Positions 1 through 6,998 of a DNA stretch of 14,355 bases are shown here, one piece after another. Where the stretch lies: NCBI GenBank assembly GCA_027353395.1, contig DAIEHU010000035.1, positions 1 to 14,355 of the forward strand. Direction: 5' to 3'. The translations under genes were made by a program, and so were the position numbers. The stretch comes from Desulfobacteraceae bacterium (GTDB lineage Bacteria > Desulfobacterota > Desulfobacteria > Desulfobacterales > Desulfosalsimonadaceae). Numbering within the stretch: the first letter of the stretch is position 1; each line of letters begins with the position of its first letter. Below the pieces are notes generated by a model. It ran no database searches. It was given only the letters and a program-made list of their open reading frames with translations, and had not been told where the DNA came from.

Positions 1-5
1 ACTCG

Positions 6-1028
6 TTACTTCTGTATTGGCGCGGGTTTTTCCACTTCCACGGCGTTGGATACAATAACATGCACCCGGCGGTTTTTGATGCGTCCCGCTCTTGTGCTGT
101 TATCCGCAATGGGTTTGGTGAGTCCGTACCCATAGGTTCTGAGCCGCGACGCTTCAATGCCGAAGTTCTTAATCAGATAGTTCTTCACGCTTTCGGCACG
201 GCGCCAGGACAGCTTCATATTATAATCGGGTGTTCCGATATTGCAGGTATGGCCTTCGATATCCGCATCCGTGTCGGGATATTTCTTCATGAAATCAGCC
301 AGTTTTTTGATGTTATCATGGTATTGGGGTTTGATGTAGGACTTGTCCAGATCAAACTGAACTCTCAGATCAATGGTGACTTTCTCCTTAATCGGAGCCG
401 GTTTGAATTCTTCAATAGGAACCACCTTGGGTTCCGGCGCAGGTGGCGGCGGAGTGACTTTTTCCTCGCCGCCGAACTGGAATGTCATGCCTACAGTAAA
501 AGCGGCATTGTTGTTGCCATACTCCAGATCGATAATGTGACGGGCGTCCGCCCTGAGCGCCATGTTCTCAGTAAGAAAATATTTCACACCCCCGCCATAG
601 TTCGCGGCCGTGTAGTCATCATTATGCATATGGTCGCTGTTCAGCATGACTCCGCCAAAACCTGCTGCCAGATAGGGAACCAGTTTTTTATCCGGGCAGA
701 AATTGTACAGCGCGTCCAGATGCATGACAAACCCGTCGATTTTTTCCTTTTCGCATCCGCAGGAGGCGAGGTCAAAGTATTTATGATCGAACCTCCCGTA
801 ATTCATCATAAATTCAGCGGCCCAGTTTTCCGTGAAATTATAACCCAGGCCGAGTGCGCCGATAACGTCTTTTTTGATGTCCTGGTCATTGTCAAACACA
901 TAGAGGCCAACCATTGGACTGATGCTGATTTCCCCCGGCCTTTCTCCGGAATAGGCGTTCGAGGGCAACATCTGAACAAGAAAGAACAGGCAAATGATCA
1001 CATATTGAATTTTTAATTTTATTTTCAT
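6..1028 (-). CDS. OmpA-family outer-membrane protein (beta-barrel plus peptidoglycan-binding domain)
   Basis: This is a 340-residue outer-membrane protein expected to link the outer membrane to peptidoglycan. Residues 1-25 look like a signal peptide (basic start, hydrophobic core, cleavage probably after SNA). Residues about 30-186 have alternating aromatic/glycine strands typical of an 8-stranded OmpA-like barrel ending in FQFGG. A proline-rich linker (about 190-215) joins it to a C-terminal OmpA domain (about 217-326) with EGHT, LSWRRAESV, YGYG and KNRRV motifs. The Asp that normally follows EGHT and binds diaminopimelate is Cys262; the partner Arg277 is present. Cys90 and Cys92 (SCGC) plus Cys111 are unusual in a barrel. 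The start is preceded by AAGAAGG at 1038-1044, nine bases from the ATG. The stop lies at 6-8, so the gene is complete. The family assignment is secure; the individual role is not known. Confidence 0.93.
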   Translation of the reverse strand: MKIKLKIQYVIICLFFLVQMLPSNAYSGERPGEISISPMVGLYVFDNDQDIKKDVIGALGLGYNFTENWAAEFMMNYGRFDHKYFDLASCGCEKEKIDGFVMHLDALYNFCPDKKLVPYLAAGFGGVMLNSDHMHNDDYTAANYGGGVKYFLTENMALRADARHIIDLEYGNNNAAFTVGMTFQFGGEEKVTPPPPAPEPKVVPIEEFKPAPIKEKVTIDLRVQFDLDKSYIKPQYHDNIKKLADFMKKYPDTDADIEGHTCNIGTPDYNMKLSWRRAESVKNYLIKNFGIEASRLRTYGYGLTKPIADNSTRAGRIKNRRVHVIVSNAVEVEKPAPIQK

Positions 1029-1075
1029 ATTTTTATACCTTCTTGATAGGGTTTCTGTCGAATGCAGGGCGTTCC

Positions 1076-1102
1076 TCCTCCTTTTTTTGAATGGAAGGAG
1101 GA
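1076..1102. other. Hairpin between the vWA gene and the OmpA gene
   Basis: TCCTCCTT (1076-1083) pairs with AAGGAGGA (1095-1102) across an 11-base loop. It sits in the 101-bp gap between the vWA stop and the OmpA start. On the minus strand, the direction of both genes, it is not followed by a T-run, so it is not a canonical terminator for the vWA gene. In plus orientation it is followed by a short TTTTT. It could stabilise or process the OmpA leader RNA. Function is unknown. Confidence 0.35.
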
Positions 1103-1129
1103 AACGGTTTTTATCTGCCGATTAGTGGT

Positions 1130-3100
1130 TTATTCCATCATGAATGCCGCGCCTGCCGACTGGATAAAACATCCGCCGCTGCCGCTGCAGTCACCGCCGG
1201 GACATGAAACCGTTACGGTTTTGGTTACTGTGCCGACAGAACCGAATTCATCCCGGACGGTCAACCGGACGGTATAGTCGCCGTTTTTCGTGAAAGTGAA
1301 TTGCGGGTTCTGAACGGAAGCGGTCCCTTCTTCGTCAAATTTCCACTCCCATGATACGATGTTTCCGCCTTTGGGCGTGGACCCATCGGTAAAGGTCACG
1401 GATTGTCCGGCTGCGGGAGATGCCGGCGACCATGTGAAGCTTGCTTCCGGCGCCAGGAAATCATTGACGGTAATGGTGACGGTGTCGGAGCCGGTTTTGT
1501 TGGCGCTGTCCGTTACTTTCAGTTCAAAAACCAGATCCGCGCCTTCCGGGCCTGTGAATGGCGCGGTGAATACAGGCCTGACGTTATCGGTGCTGGAAAG
1601 GGTGACAGTTGTTCCCGAAAGCTGACGCCACGCATAGGAGAGAACCCCGTCAGCCGTTGACGCCAAAGAAGCCGATCCGTCCAGAGTCACGATATCGCCT
1701 TCACGCACGCTTGCATCCGGCCCCGCATTTGCAACGGGCGGCGGAGACGCGGCGGTTACCTGGATAAAATGCGGTACGGCGGCGGAGCCGTTTTCCGCTT
1801 GGCCGCCCCGCGCATCCCAGGCTGCTAAATAATACTGAACCCCGGCCAGCGTCACCATATTCGCTGGAATCACACCGCCGTATCCGTTCCCGCTGGTATT
1901 CGTCATGTCAACCGATGCATAAGTAGCGTCCGGATTTGATCCTGCAATACGGTAGAAAAGTGAAACCCGTGAAATGCTGTCGCCGGCATCCGGATCAGTT
2001 ACTTCCGCGCTGATGGGAATCGCCAGGTTCTCCTGCCATGTGGTGACCGGCGTATGGTTGATCACTGGCGGGTTGGGATTCAGGACTCCGGGTGCGGTAT
2101 ATGATCCGGAACCGGATTTACCTTCATAATTAACAGTTACCGTTCTCAAGGTACCGTCCTGGACGGGATTGTGCGTGGTATAGCAGAGCGTATACTGGCC
2201 CCGGATGCTCTGGGCGATATCTGTATACAATGTTTCCATCTCCAGTGCGGTTGGCGCTTCCCGGTAATATCCTCCGGTGCTCGCAGCGATGGTTTTGAGC
2301 TGGGCCGACATGATGCTGCTTTGCAGACCGATGGTGTAAACCGGAATGCCCTTGTCTTTTGCTTTCTGGATGACTTCATTAATGCTGTAATGGCAGTCAT
2401 CGTTGGTATTCCCGTCGGTGAAAACAATAACACCCTTGGGAAATGCCTCCTGGCTGATGCTGTCAATGCCGTTACCGATACCGTCATAAACGGCGGTTCG
2501 GTTGAGGGTGGATAGAGACTGAATGGCATCCACAATGTCCGGAGTGCCGTTTTGGTCCCCATCATTTTTTACATCTGCGATTGGAATAATGATGCCTCCC
2601 TGGTCGCATCCTGAAAAGGTAACCAGGGATGCCTTGTCCCCCGCCTGGGATTTGTTCAGAAAGTTGATGGCTGCGGTTTTGGCGTCTGAAAGACGGTTTC
2701 CCAGGCCCATACTGCCACTGACATCAAACACCAAAGCTAAGGAAATTGGCGTCGTTGTGATGTTTTCCTCAAAACAGGTCAGGGACTCGTTCACAGGCGC
2801 CGTTTCAGTCTCCGATTTCTCCGCGAGCGCAAAATCAGTTGCCGTCAGCCCGGAGATGGGTTTCCCATTTATATCCGAAACCGTGAGGTGCGCGACGATG
2901 TCCGGAAACCCCCCTGAAACAATGTTTACGGCGATGTTACCATTGTTCTGCGGTAAAAGGTTCGCATCTAATAATTCCTGGGATTGAAGGGTCGGCGTTA
3001 TCTGGCCCTCTCCCTCGAAAAAAAACGCATCATTGGATGCCGCCTGAAGATTTGTCGACGACAGGAAAAGCATCATCCATAAAAGATAAACTTTTTTCAT
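1130..3100 (-). CDS. Secreted von Willebrand factor A protein with PKD/REJ repeats and a short CFI-type C-terminal tail
   Basis: This 656-residue exported protein is likely involved in adhesion or metal-dependent ligand binding at the cell surface. Residues 1-21 are a signal peptide (MKK, hydrophobic core, LQA-A). The vWA domain spans about 118-300 with a complete MIDAS: DVSGSM (Asp126, Ser128, Ser130), Thr202 and Asp229 (FTDG). An Ig-like segment at about 345-450 follows, then a REJ/PKD-like domain (about 451-547) and a PKD domain (about 550-632, with the WKFDEEG-type core). The tail has Cys633, Cys638 and GGCFI (Cys644), and the protein ends 12 residues after Cys644. The open frame extends 50 codons further upstream, but the start chosen here has AAGGAGG five bases upstream and gives a proper signal peptide. 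The gene lies 219 bp downstream of the cyclase, with its own leader. The ligand cannot be inferred. Confidence 0.92.
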   Translation of the reverse strand: MKKVYLLWMMLFLSSTNLQAASNDAFFFEGEGQITPTLQSQELLDANLLPQNNGNIAVNIVSGGFPDIVAHLTVSDINGKPISGLTATDFALAEKSETETAPVNESLTCFEENITTTPISLALVFDVSGSMGLGNRLSDAKTAAINFLNKSQAGDKASLVTFSGCDQGGIIIPIADVKNDGDQNGTPDIVDAIQSLSTLNRTAVYDGIGNGIDSISQEAFPKGVIVFTDGNTNDDCHYSINEVIQKAKDKGIPVYTIGLQSSIMSAQLKTIAASTGGYYREAPTALEMETLYTDIAQSIRGQYTLCYTTHNPVQDGTLRTVTVNYEGKSGSGSYTAPGVLNPNPPVINHTPVTTWQENLAIPISAEVTDPDAGDSISRVSLFYRIAGSNPDATYASVDMTNTSGNGYGGVIPANMVTLAGVQYYLAAWDARGGQAENGSAAVPHFIQVTAASPPPVANAGPDASVREGDIVTLDGSASLASTADGVLSYAWRQLSGTTVTLSSTDNVRPVFTAPFTGPEGADLVFELKVTDSANKTGSDTVTITVNDFLAPEASFTWSPASPAAGQSVTFTDGSTPKGGNIVSWEWKFDEEGTASVQNPQFTFTKNGDYTVRLTVRDEFGSVGTVTKTVTVSCPGGDCSGSGGCFIQSAGAAFMME

Positions 3101-3104
3101 TTTT

Positions 3105-3111
3105 CCTCCTT
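3105..3111 (-). promoter_or_regulatory. Ribosome binding site of the vWA gene
   Basis: The minus strand reads AAGGAGG, a full match to the anti-Shine-Dalgarno core. It ends four bases before the ATG at 3100-3098. It decides the start at 3100 over the upstream in-frame ATGs, whose extra residues would precede and spoil the signal peptide. Confidence 0.85.
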
Positions 3112-3134
3112 GATTCTTTATTGTTTCAGATATT

Positions 3135-3162
3135 GTATCCGTTCGATTCCCGGATACATCCG
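3135..3162. repeat. Overlapping inverted repeats in the vWA leader
   Basis: GTATCCG (3135-3141) and CGGATAC (3151-3157) form a perfect 7-bp inverted repeat with a 9-base spacer. The second arm also belongs to CGGAT-AC-ATCCG (3151-3162). The two structures exclude each other. They lie 35-62 bases upstream of the vWA start, so they could be an operator or alternative leader-RNA hairpins. No regulator can be named. Confidence 0.45.
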
Positions 3163-3177
3163 CTTCATATATGATCC

Positions 3178-3199
3178 AACAAAAGGATGCGCCGCATCC
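3178..3199 (-). terminator. Possible intrinsic terminator after the cyclase gene
   Basis: On the minus strand GGATGC-GGC-GCATCC (3199-3185) forms a 6-bp stem with a 3-base loop, followed directly by TTTTGTT (3184-3178). It lies about 120 bases past the cyclase stop and upstream of the vWA gene. It could therefore end the SH3-M48-cyclase transcript. The stem is short and the T-run is interrupted, so this is tentative. Confidence 0.45.
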
Positions 3200-3262
3200 G
3201 TTTGATTCAAATGGATTCATAAAATTTTTACAATATAACAAATAACACATCCCCGCATTTAT

Positions 3263-3272
3263 TTCACGTGAA
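3263..3272. repeat. 10-bp perfect palindrome TTCACGTGAA
   Basis: A perfect palindrome lies in the gap between the cyclase stop and the vWA start, 48 bases after the cyclase stop. It does not match the spacing of a CRP site (TGTGA-N6-TCACA). It could be an operator for the vWA gene, but there is no direct evidence of binding. Confidence 0.3.
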
Positions 3273-3319
3273 TATTTTTTTGCCGGTTTTGTAGCATCAC
3301 CTAATTTTGTATGGTTTCC

Positions 3320-5449
3320 TTATTTTTCCGTCATGATCCACACTCCGGCCCAGTCTGGCGGGGGATTTTTTAACAGCGCCGCGCATTTTCGTTCATAGGC
3401 GGATGAGGGCGGATCATCTGAGTTGCCGTTAAAAATCAATTTTGCTTCCATGAATTTTCCCGCGTAAAACAAGGCCAGGCCCTTTTCAAAGGTATCATAT
3501 TGTTCATTTTGTCTGGTACGGGCTTCTGGACGGAGGGGTTCAAACACCGTGACCGCCTGCTTTCGTCCCACCACGGCCACCCGTCCGATTTCCCGGAAGG
3601 CGAACGCCTCCCCGATTTCGTTTCGGGTGAATTCCGATATCATGGTATAGGTGCCGAATTGCTTGTTGATGCCTTCGAGCCGGGCCGCCAGATTCACCGA
3701 GTCCCCAAGCATGGTGTAATCGAATTTGGTGTGGGAGCCGAAATTGCCCACAATGGCGAATCCGGTATTGATCCCGATACGCATATGAAGTTCATGGCCT
3801 GTCCGCGAATGGAAATCCGGGCGCATCCCGGCCAGTTTTTCCTGGCATCTCAAGGCTGCTTCCACGCATTTTTCCGCGTGCCGGGGAATGTCAACCGGCG
3901 CGTTCCAGAAGGCGATGATGGCGTCGCCTTCATATTTGTCAACGGTCCCGCCAAGATCGATGATGATGTCGGTCATGGCGGTGAGATAATCATTCAAGAG
4001 CTGGGTGAGGGCGTCGGGCGTCAGGTTCTCGGATATGGAGGTGAACCCCTGGAGATCGGAAAAAAACATGGTGAGCATCCGGCGATCGCCGCCCAATCGG
4101 AGGCGTTCTGGATGAGTGATAATCTGGTCGATGACCGCGGGGCTGAGGTACTGTCTGAACGCGTTTTTGATGAAGCGTTTCTGACGGCCCTCAGTGGCGT
4201 ATTTTACCCCGAGCCCCAGAAAAACGGCGGACGCGCAGGCGATTTCCGGGGCCATGAGGGGCAGCCAGAATCCTTTACTGTATGCTGCAAGAGACAATAG
4301 CACAGGCAGCGACAGAAACCCGGCAGGAAACAACGCCACGGCAAAAATTCCAGCGCCATAGCTAACCGACAGGGCGCAGGCGAGGGCGAGCACGCCGGTC
4401 AAGAGCAGGGACACCCATACAGGGGCCGGACGGATAAAATCCTGGGACAGCAGGTTGTCCAGAAATGTGGCGTGAATGCTCACTCCCGGATAGACACCGC
4501 TCACTGGCGACGGCCGGAGATCATACAGACCCGGCGCGGAAAAACCCAAAAATACGTATTTGCCTTTAAGCGCCGCGTTATCCGGTATGACCGGCGGCTC
4601 ACCTGCAAGGATGCGCAGTTCGGACTGGATGACCGCGGCCGCGCTGTACGTCTTGTAACTACCGGCGGGCCTGTATCGCAGGATTACATCGCCGTTATTC
4701 GAGTCCGTGGGGATGCGAAACGCGCCCGCATGAAATTCTCCGTTGATGATTTCAGCGGATGTTTCACCGCTGCCGGTGAGAAAACACCCGAAACCAATGG
4801 CCGGAAGATAGCGGCCGTCAAAACTTCCAAACGGCCTGAGACGGCGATAGACCCCGTCCGGGTCCGGTTCCAGATGGGCGTTGCAAAGCATGGCGGCATT
4901 CCTGGCGACATCGGGGACCGGGAAAACGGCCCTCGGAAAAGAACTTGCCTGTTGATCGTCTTTCATGCCTTTTATTTTAAAGCCCGGCGGGGCGATGTCT
5001 TCCGGCCAGCGCGTTGCGCTGCCGGCCCCTTCCCCTAAAAATACAGCGTCGCAGACTTTGCCGTATTCCGAAATCGCCTGGCCCAGGGCTGCGTCATCAT
5101 TTTTCCCATACCCTGACGGTTCCGTGAACAGTACATCCAGGGCCAGGGCTTTGGCCCCGTTTCTTTGGCAATAATGGATGATCGCGCCATACACTTCCCT
5201 GGGCCATGGCCATGGCCAGCCGTTGATTTCCCGGCCCCAGTCCAGACTGTTCTGGTCCACCAGAATGAGAACAATATCGTCCGTGGCTTTTCCCTTTTCA
5301 GCCATCAGCCGGACGCGCCAGTCCCAGGTTTTCGCCTCCCAGGGTTCCAGCCAGCCCATCATCTGGAGAAATGCCGCCAGCAGAAACCCAAGGGTGGCCA
5401 CACCCAATATCCAGACCTGTTTTTCAATTCTGGATGCGCCCCTGATCAT
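3320..5449 (-). CDS. CHASE2-domain class III adenylate/guanylate cyclase
   Basis: This 709-residue inner-membrane receptor cyclase probably makes cAMP in response to a periplasmic signal. Residues about 11-31 form the first membrane segment. The CHASE2 sensor spans about 35-335 (DWRVRLM, LVDQNSL, ALDVLF, FLGFSAPGLYD, PGVSIHA motifs). Three membrane segments follow (about 343-415). The catalytic domain (about 455-640) has metal Asp465 (FFSDLQGF), Lys505 and Asp509 (DKYEGDA), Thr579 in the purine-recognition position (DYTMLGD), and Asn586/Arg590 (VNLAAR). The Lys/Thr pair favours ATP over GTP by family rules. All catalytic residues needed for a homodimer are present. A short helical TPR-like tail (about 650-700) closes the protein. 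The start lies 3 bp after the M48 stop with no strong ribosome site, which suggests translational coupling. The ligand is unknown. Confidence 0.95.
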   Translation of the reverse strand: MIRGASRIEKQVWILGVATLGFLLAAFLQMMGWLEPWEAKTWDWRVRLMAEKGKATDDIVLILVDQNSLDWGREINGWPWPWPREVYGAIIHYCQRNGAKALALDVLFTEPSGYGKNDDAALGQAISEYGKVCDAVFLGEGAGSATRWPEDIAPPGFKIKGMKDDQQASSFPRAVFPVPDVARNAAMLCNAHLEPDPDGVYRRLRPFGSFDGRYLPAIGFGCFLTGSGETSAEIINGEFHAGAFRIPTDSNNGDVILRYRPAGSYKTYSAAAVIQSELRILAGEPPVIPDNAALKGKYVFLGFSAPGLYDLRPSPVSGVYPGVSIHATFLDNLLSQDFIRPAPVWVSLLLTGVLALACALSVSYGAGIFAVALFPAGFLSLPVLLSLAAYSKGFWLPLMAPEIACASAVFLGLGVKYATEGRQKRFIKNAFRQYLSPAVIDQIITHPERLRLGGDRRMLTMFFSDLQGFTSISENLTPDALTQLLNDYLTAMTDIIIDLGGTVDKYEGDAIIAFWNAPVDIPRHAEKCVEAALRCQEKLAGMRPDFHSRTGHELHMRIGINTGFAIVGNFGSHTKFDYTMLGDSVNLAARLEGINKQFGTYTMISEFTRNEIGEAFAFREIGRVAVVGRKQAVTVFEPLRPEARTRQNEQYDTFEKGLALFYAGKFMEAKLIFNGNSDDPPSSAYERKCAALLKNPPPDWAGVWIMTEK

Positions 5450-5452
5450 GGA

Positions 5453-6403
5453 TCAGATGCCTTTCAGTTCCCGTTGAAACCGGTTTTGGCGGGGAGCATT
5501 GATGCTGACCGCATATGATGTTCCGATAATACGCTGAATCTTGGAAATCCGGTCTTCCGGCGACGGATGGGTCCTGGCGAAATCGAGACCGCCGGGCCTG
5601 AGCCGGGATTTCATGGTCTCAAGCATGTCCGTCAACCCTTTCGGGTCATAGCCCACCCGCTGCATAATGCTCACCGCGGCCTCGTCGGCGTCATATTCCT
5701 GAGACCGGGCATAACCATTGTTGATCAGGGTGCTGGTGATGTCCGAAATGCTGCCCTGGAACGCGGTGGTGAGGCTGGCCATTTCCTGCCCCCCGAAGGT
5801 TTTGGCGCTTTCCGTGCCGATGATGGTCAGGGCCTCGGTGAGGCGGGATTTTTTAATGGCCTGGAGCCCGTGCTGCAACTGTACATGTCCGATCTCATGG
5901 GCCAGAACCGATGCTGCCGCATCCTCGCTCCGGCAGCATCGGAGCAGGCCGCGGGTGATGAAGATCAGGCCGCCTGGCGCGGACAGGGCATTGATATCAT
6001 CCGAATCTAAGACCAGAAAATGGTATCCGCCATAAGTTTCCGGCATGTCCGAAGCCTGGGACAGGGTCTGACCCAGAACATTGATGTATTGGTTGACCCC
6101 TGAATTGGCATAGGGACGGTATTTTGTCAGAATCGTGGCCCCGACGGCCCGGCCGATATAATATTCCTGGCTGGGGGTGATATCATGAAAGGTTTTGGCC
6201 GCTGCCCGCGCGCTCCTGCTTAAGGAATCGGCCTGGGATGCGGTAAGGAGCCCGGCGGATGACGCCAGGGATGAGCCTGCGGCGGTAACATCCCCCATGG
6301 TTTCGCATCCGGCCAGCAAGACCGGCAGAACCGGGACGAGGCCTGCGCCAAGGGCCCATCTGGCGGCAAGGGAAAAAAAGTCGCGTCTGCTTATCTGTTT
6401 CAT
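5453..6403 (-). CDS. M48-family zinc metalloprotease, Tat-type lipoprotein
   Basis: This 316-residue periplasmic or outer-membrane lipoprotein is likely a quality-control protease like those of the BepA/LoiP group. The N-terminus has SRRDFF (Arg6, Arg7), a twin-arginine motif, then a hydrophobic stretch and the lipobox LLAGC (Cys33). Glu follows Cys, so Lol-dependent transfer to the outer membrane is expected by the E. coli rule. The zinc site is HEIGH (His169, Glu170, His173) with Glu236 (SQEYDAD) as the third ligand, and RTHPSPEDRI near the end is typical of the family. There are no TPR repeats, unlike BepA. An upstream in-frame ATG at 6496 is rejected because the chosen ATG is preceded by GAGGAGG (6410-6416) and starts the signal sequence. 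The gene overlaps the SH3 stop by ATGA and ends 3 bp before the cyclase. Confidence 0.93.
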   Translation of the reverse strand: MKQISRRDFFSLAARWALGAGLVPVLPVLLAGCETMGDVTAAGSSLASSAGLLTASQADSLSRSARAAAKTFHDITPSQEYYIGRAVGATILTKYRPYANSGVNQYINVLGQTLSQASDMPETYGGYHFLVLDSDDINALSAPGGLIFITRGLLRCCRSEDAAASVLAHEIGHVQLQHGLQAIKKSRLTEALTIIGTESAKTFGGQEMASLTTAFQGSISDITSTLINNGYARSQEYDADEAAVSIMQRVGYDPKGLTDMLETMKSRLRPGGLDFARTHPSPEDRISKIQRIIGTSYAVSINAPRQNRFQRELKGI

Positions 6404-6891
6404 CGGAGGCCTCCTCGGGGGGACAGCCCGCCTTGCTCTAAAAATTGCGTCATTGTTTCCGGCGATACTTTCATGGCCTCCATCCGGTCCACCCACGCAT
6501 AATTCAGTTGCGGATTTCTGGTTTTGAAAGCGGATTCCACCTGTTTGTTAAATCCCTTTCCGGCCAGGGCCAGTTCATCCCCCGATGCCGCGAGCGGCGC
6601 GTTGCGGCCACCCGGTTGAAGTGATATCCTGCTTTTGGTCAGGGCGGAACGGTGCATCCATCCGTGCATCCGCGCGGACGTCACCTCGTTCCAGTCCCCG
6701 TTTTTTCCCAAAGACGTCACCTGGTTCCCGTAGTGCAGCGTACCCACAATTCTGCCTAAGAAAGAGGGCGTCGCCCGCACTTGTCCGTCCCGCACCTGAA
6801 CGGTCAGTACGCCGCCGCCCAAGGCCAGGCCCGCGGAAAAAACGCCCGTCACGGCGAGCAGAATCAGCCACCATTTTGTTTGTTTCGACAT
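6400..6891 (-). CDS. Membrane-anchored bacterial SH3-domain protein
   Basis: This 163-residue envelope protein has a hydrophobic segment at residues 7-28 (membrane anchor or uncleaved signal). A bacterial SH3 domain follows at about 29-88 (VRDGQVRATPSFLG, VTSLGKNGDWNEV, GWMHRSAL), a fold usually used to bind peptidoglycan or peptides. The C-terminal part (about 102-152: GDELALAGKGFN, then YAWVDRMEAMKVSP) is a second conserved-looking unit with no function that I can name. The start at 6891 is chosen over an in-frame ATG seven codons upstream because AAGGAGG (6898-6904) sits six bases before it. Its stop overlaps the M48 start (ATGA). It heads the probable operon with the M48 protease and the cyclase, so it may present or tether a ligand for one of them; that is inference. 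Confidence 0.88.
   Translation of the reverse strand: MSKQTKWWLILLAVTGVFSAGLALGGGVLTVQVRDGQVRATPSFLGRIVGTLHYGNQVTSLGKNGDWNEVTSARMHGWMHRSALTKSRISLQPGGRNAPLAASGDELALAGKGFNKQVESAFKTRNPQLNYAWVDRMEAMKVSPETMTQFLEQGGLSPRGGLR
6405..6416 (-). promoter_or_regulatory. M48 ribosome binding site inside a palindrome
   Basis: GAGGAGG (6416-6410 on the minus strand) precedes the ATG at 6403 by six bases. It overlaps the perfect palindrome GGAGGCCTCC (6405-6414). In RNA this could pair with a second copy or fold weakly, making M48 translation depend on ribosomes finishing the overlapping SH3 gene. Confidence 0.55.
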
Positions 6892-6897
6892 GGATCG

Positions 6898-6904
6898 CCT
6901 CCTT
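6898..6904 (-). promoter_or_regulatory. Ribosome binding site of the SH3 gene
   Basis: The minus strand reads AAGGAGG, six bases before the ATG at 6891-6889. It lies too close to (in fact downstream of) the alternative ATG at 6912 to serve it, so it fixes the start at 6891. Confidence 0.85.
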
Positions 6905-6931
6905 GTTGCCATATTTTCCCATTGAGTAGTT

Positions 6932-6970
6932 ATATCAAATACGGATACTTGCCGTATTTTTAAGTGATAT
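6932..6970. repeat. Perfect hairpin in the leader of the SH3-M48-cyclase operon
   Basis: AAATACGG (6937-6944) and CCGTATTT (6952-6959) form a perfect 8-bp stem with a 7-base loop. ATATCA (6932-6937) and TGATAT (6965-6970) could extend it past an internal loop. It lies between the predicted transcription start (about 6992) and the SH3 ribosome site. It could be an operator or an RNA leader element. Read in plus orientation it is followed by TTAA after a short T-run, so a weak antisense terminator is also possible. Confidence 0.5.
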
Positions 6971-6998
6971 GATGATCAGATGCCCCCATAACATTTCT

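Noticed and set aside
60..1016. 318-codon open frame on the plus strand opposite the OmpA gene
   Set aside because: It has no domain motif, signal or ribosome site and mirrors a well-supported OmpA-family gene; it is an antisense shadow.
3101..3250. 50-codon N-terminal extension of the vWA gene
   Set aside because: It would bury the signal peptide, and a perfect AAGGAGG lies just before the internal ATG at 3100.
3261..3275. CRP-type cAMP receptor site upstream of the vWA gene
   Set aside because: TTCACGTGAA lacks the six-base spacer between TGTGA and TCACA half-sites, so linking it to the neighbouring cyclase by this site is not justified.
3500..4300. 266-codon open frame on the plus strand opposite the cyclase
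   Set aside because: No recognisable motif, and it lies wholly opposite the catalytic domain of a gene with every expected active-site residue.
6404..6496. 31-codon N-terminal extension of the M48 protease
   Set aside because: It overlaps the SH3 coding region and precedes the twin-arginine and lipobox signal; the ATG at 6403 has its own ribosome site.
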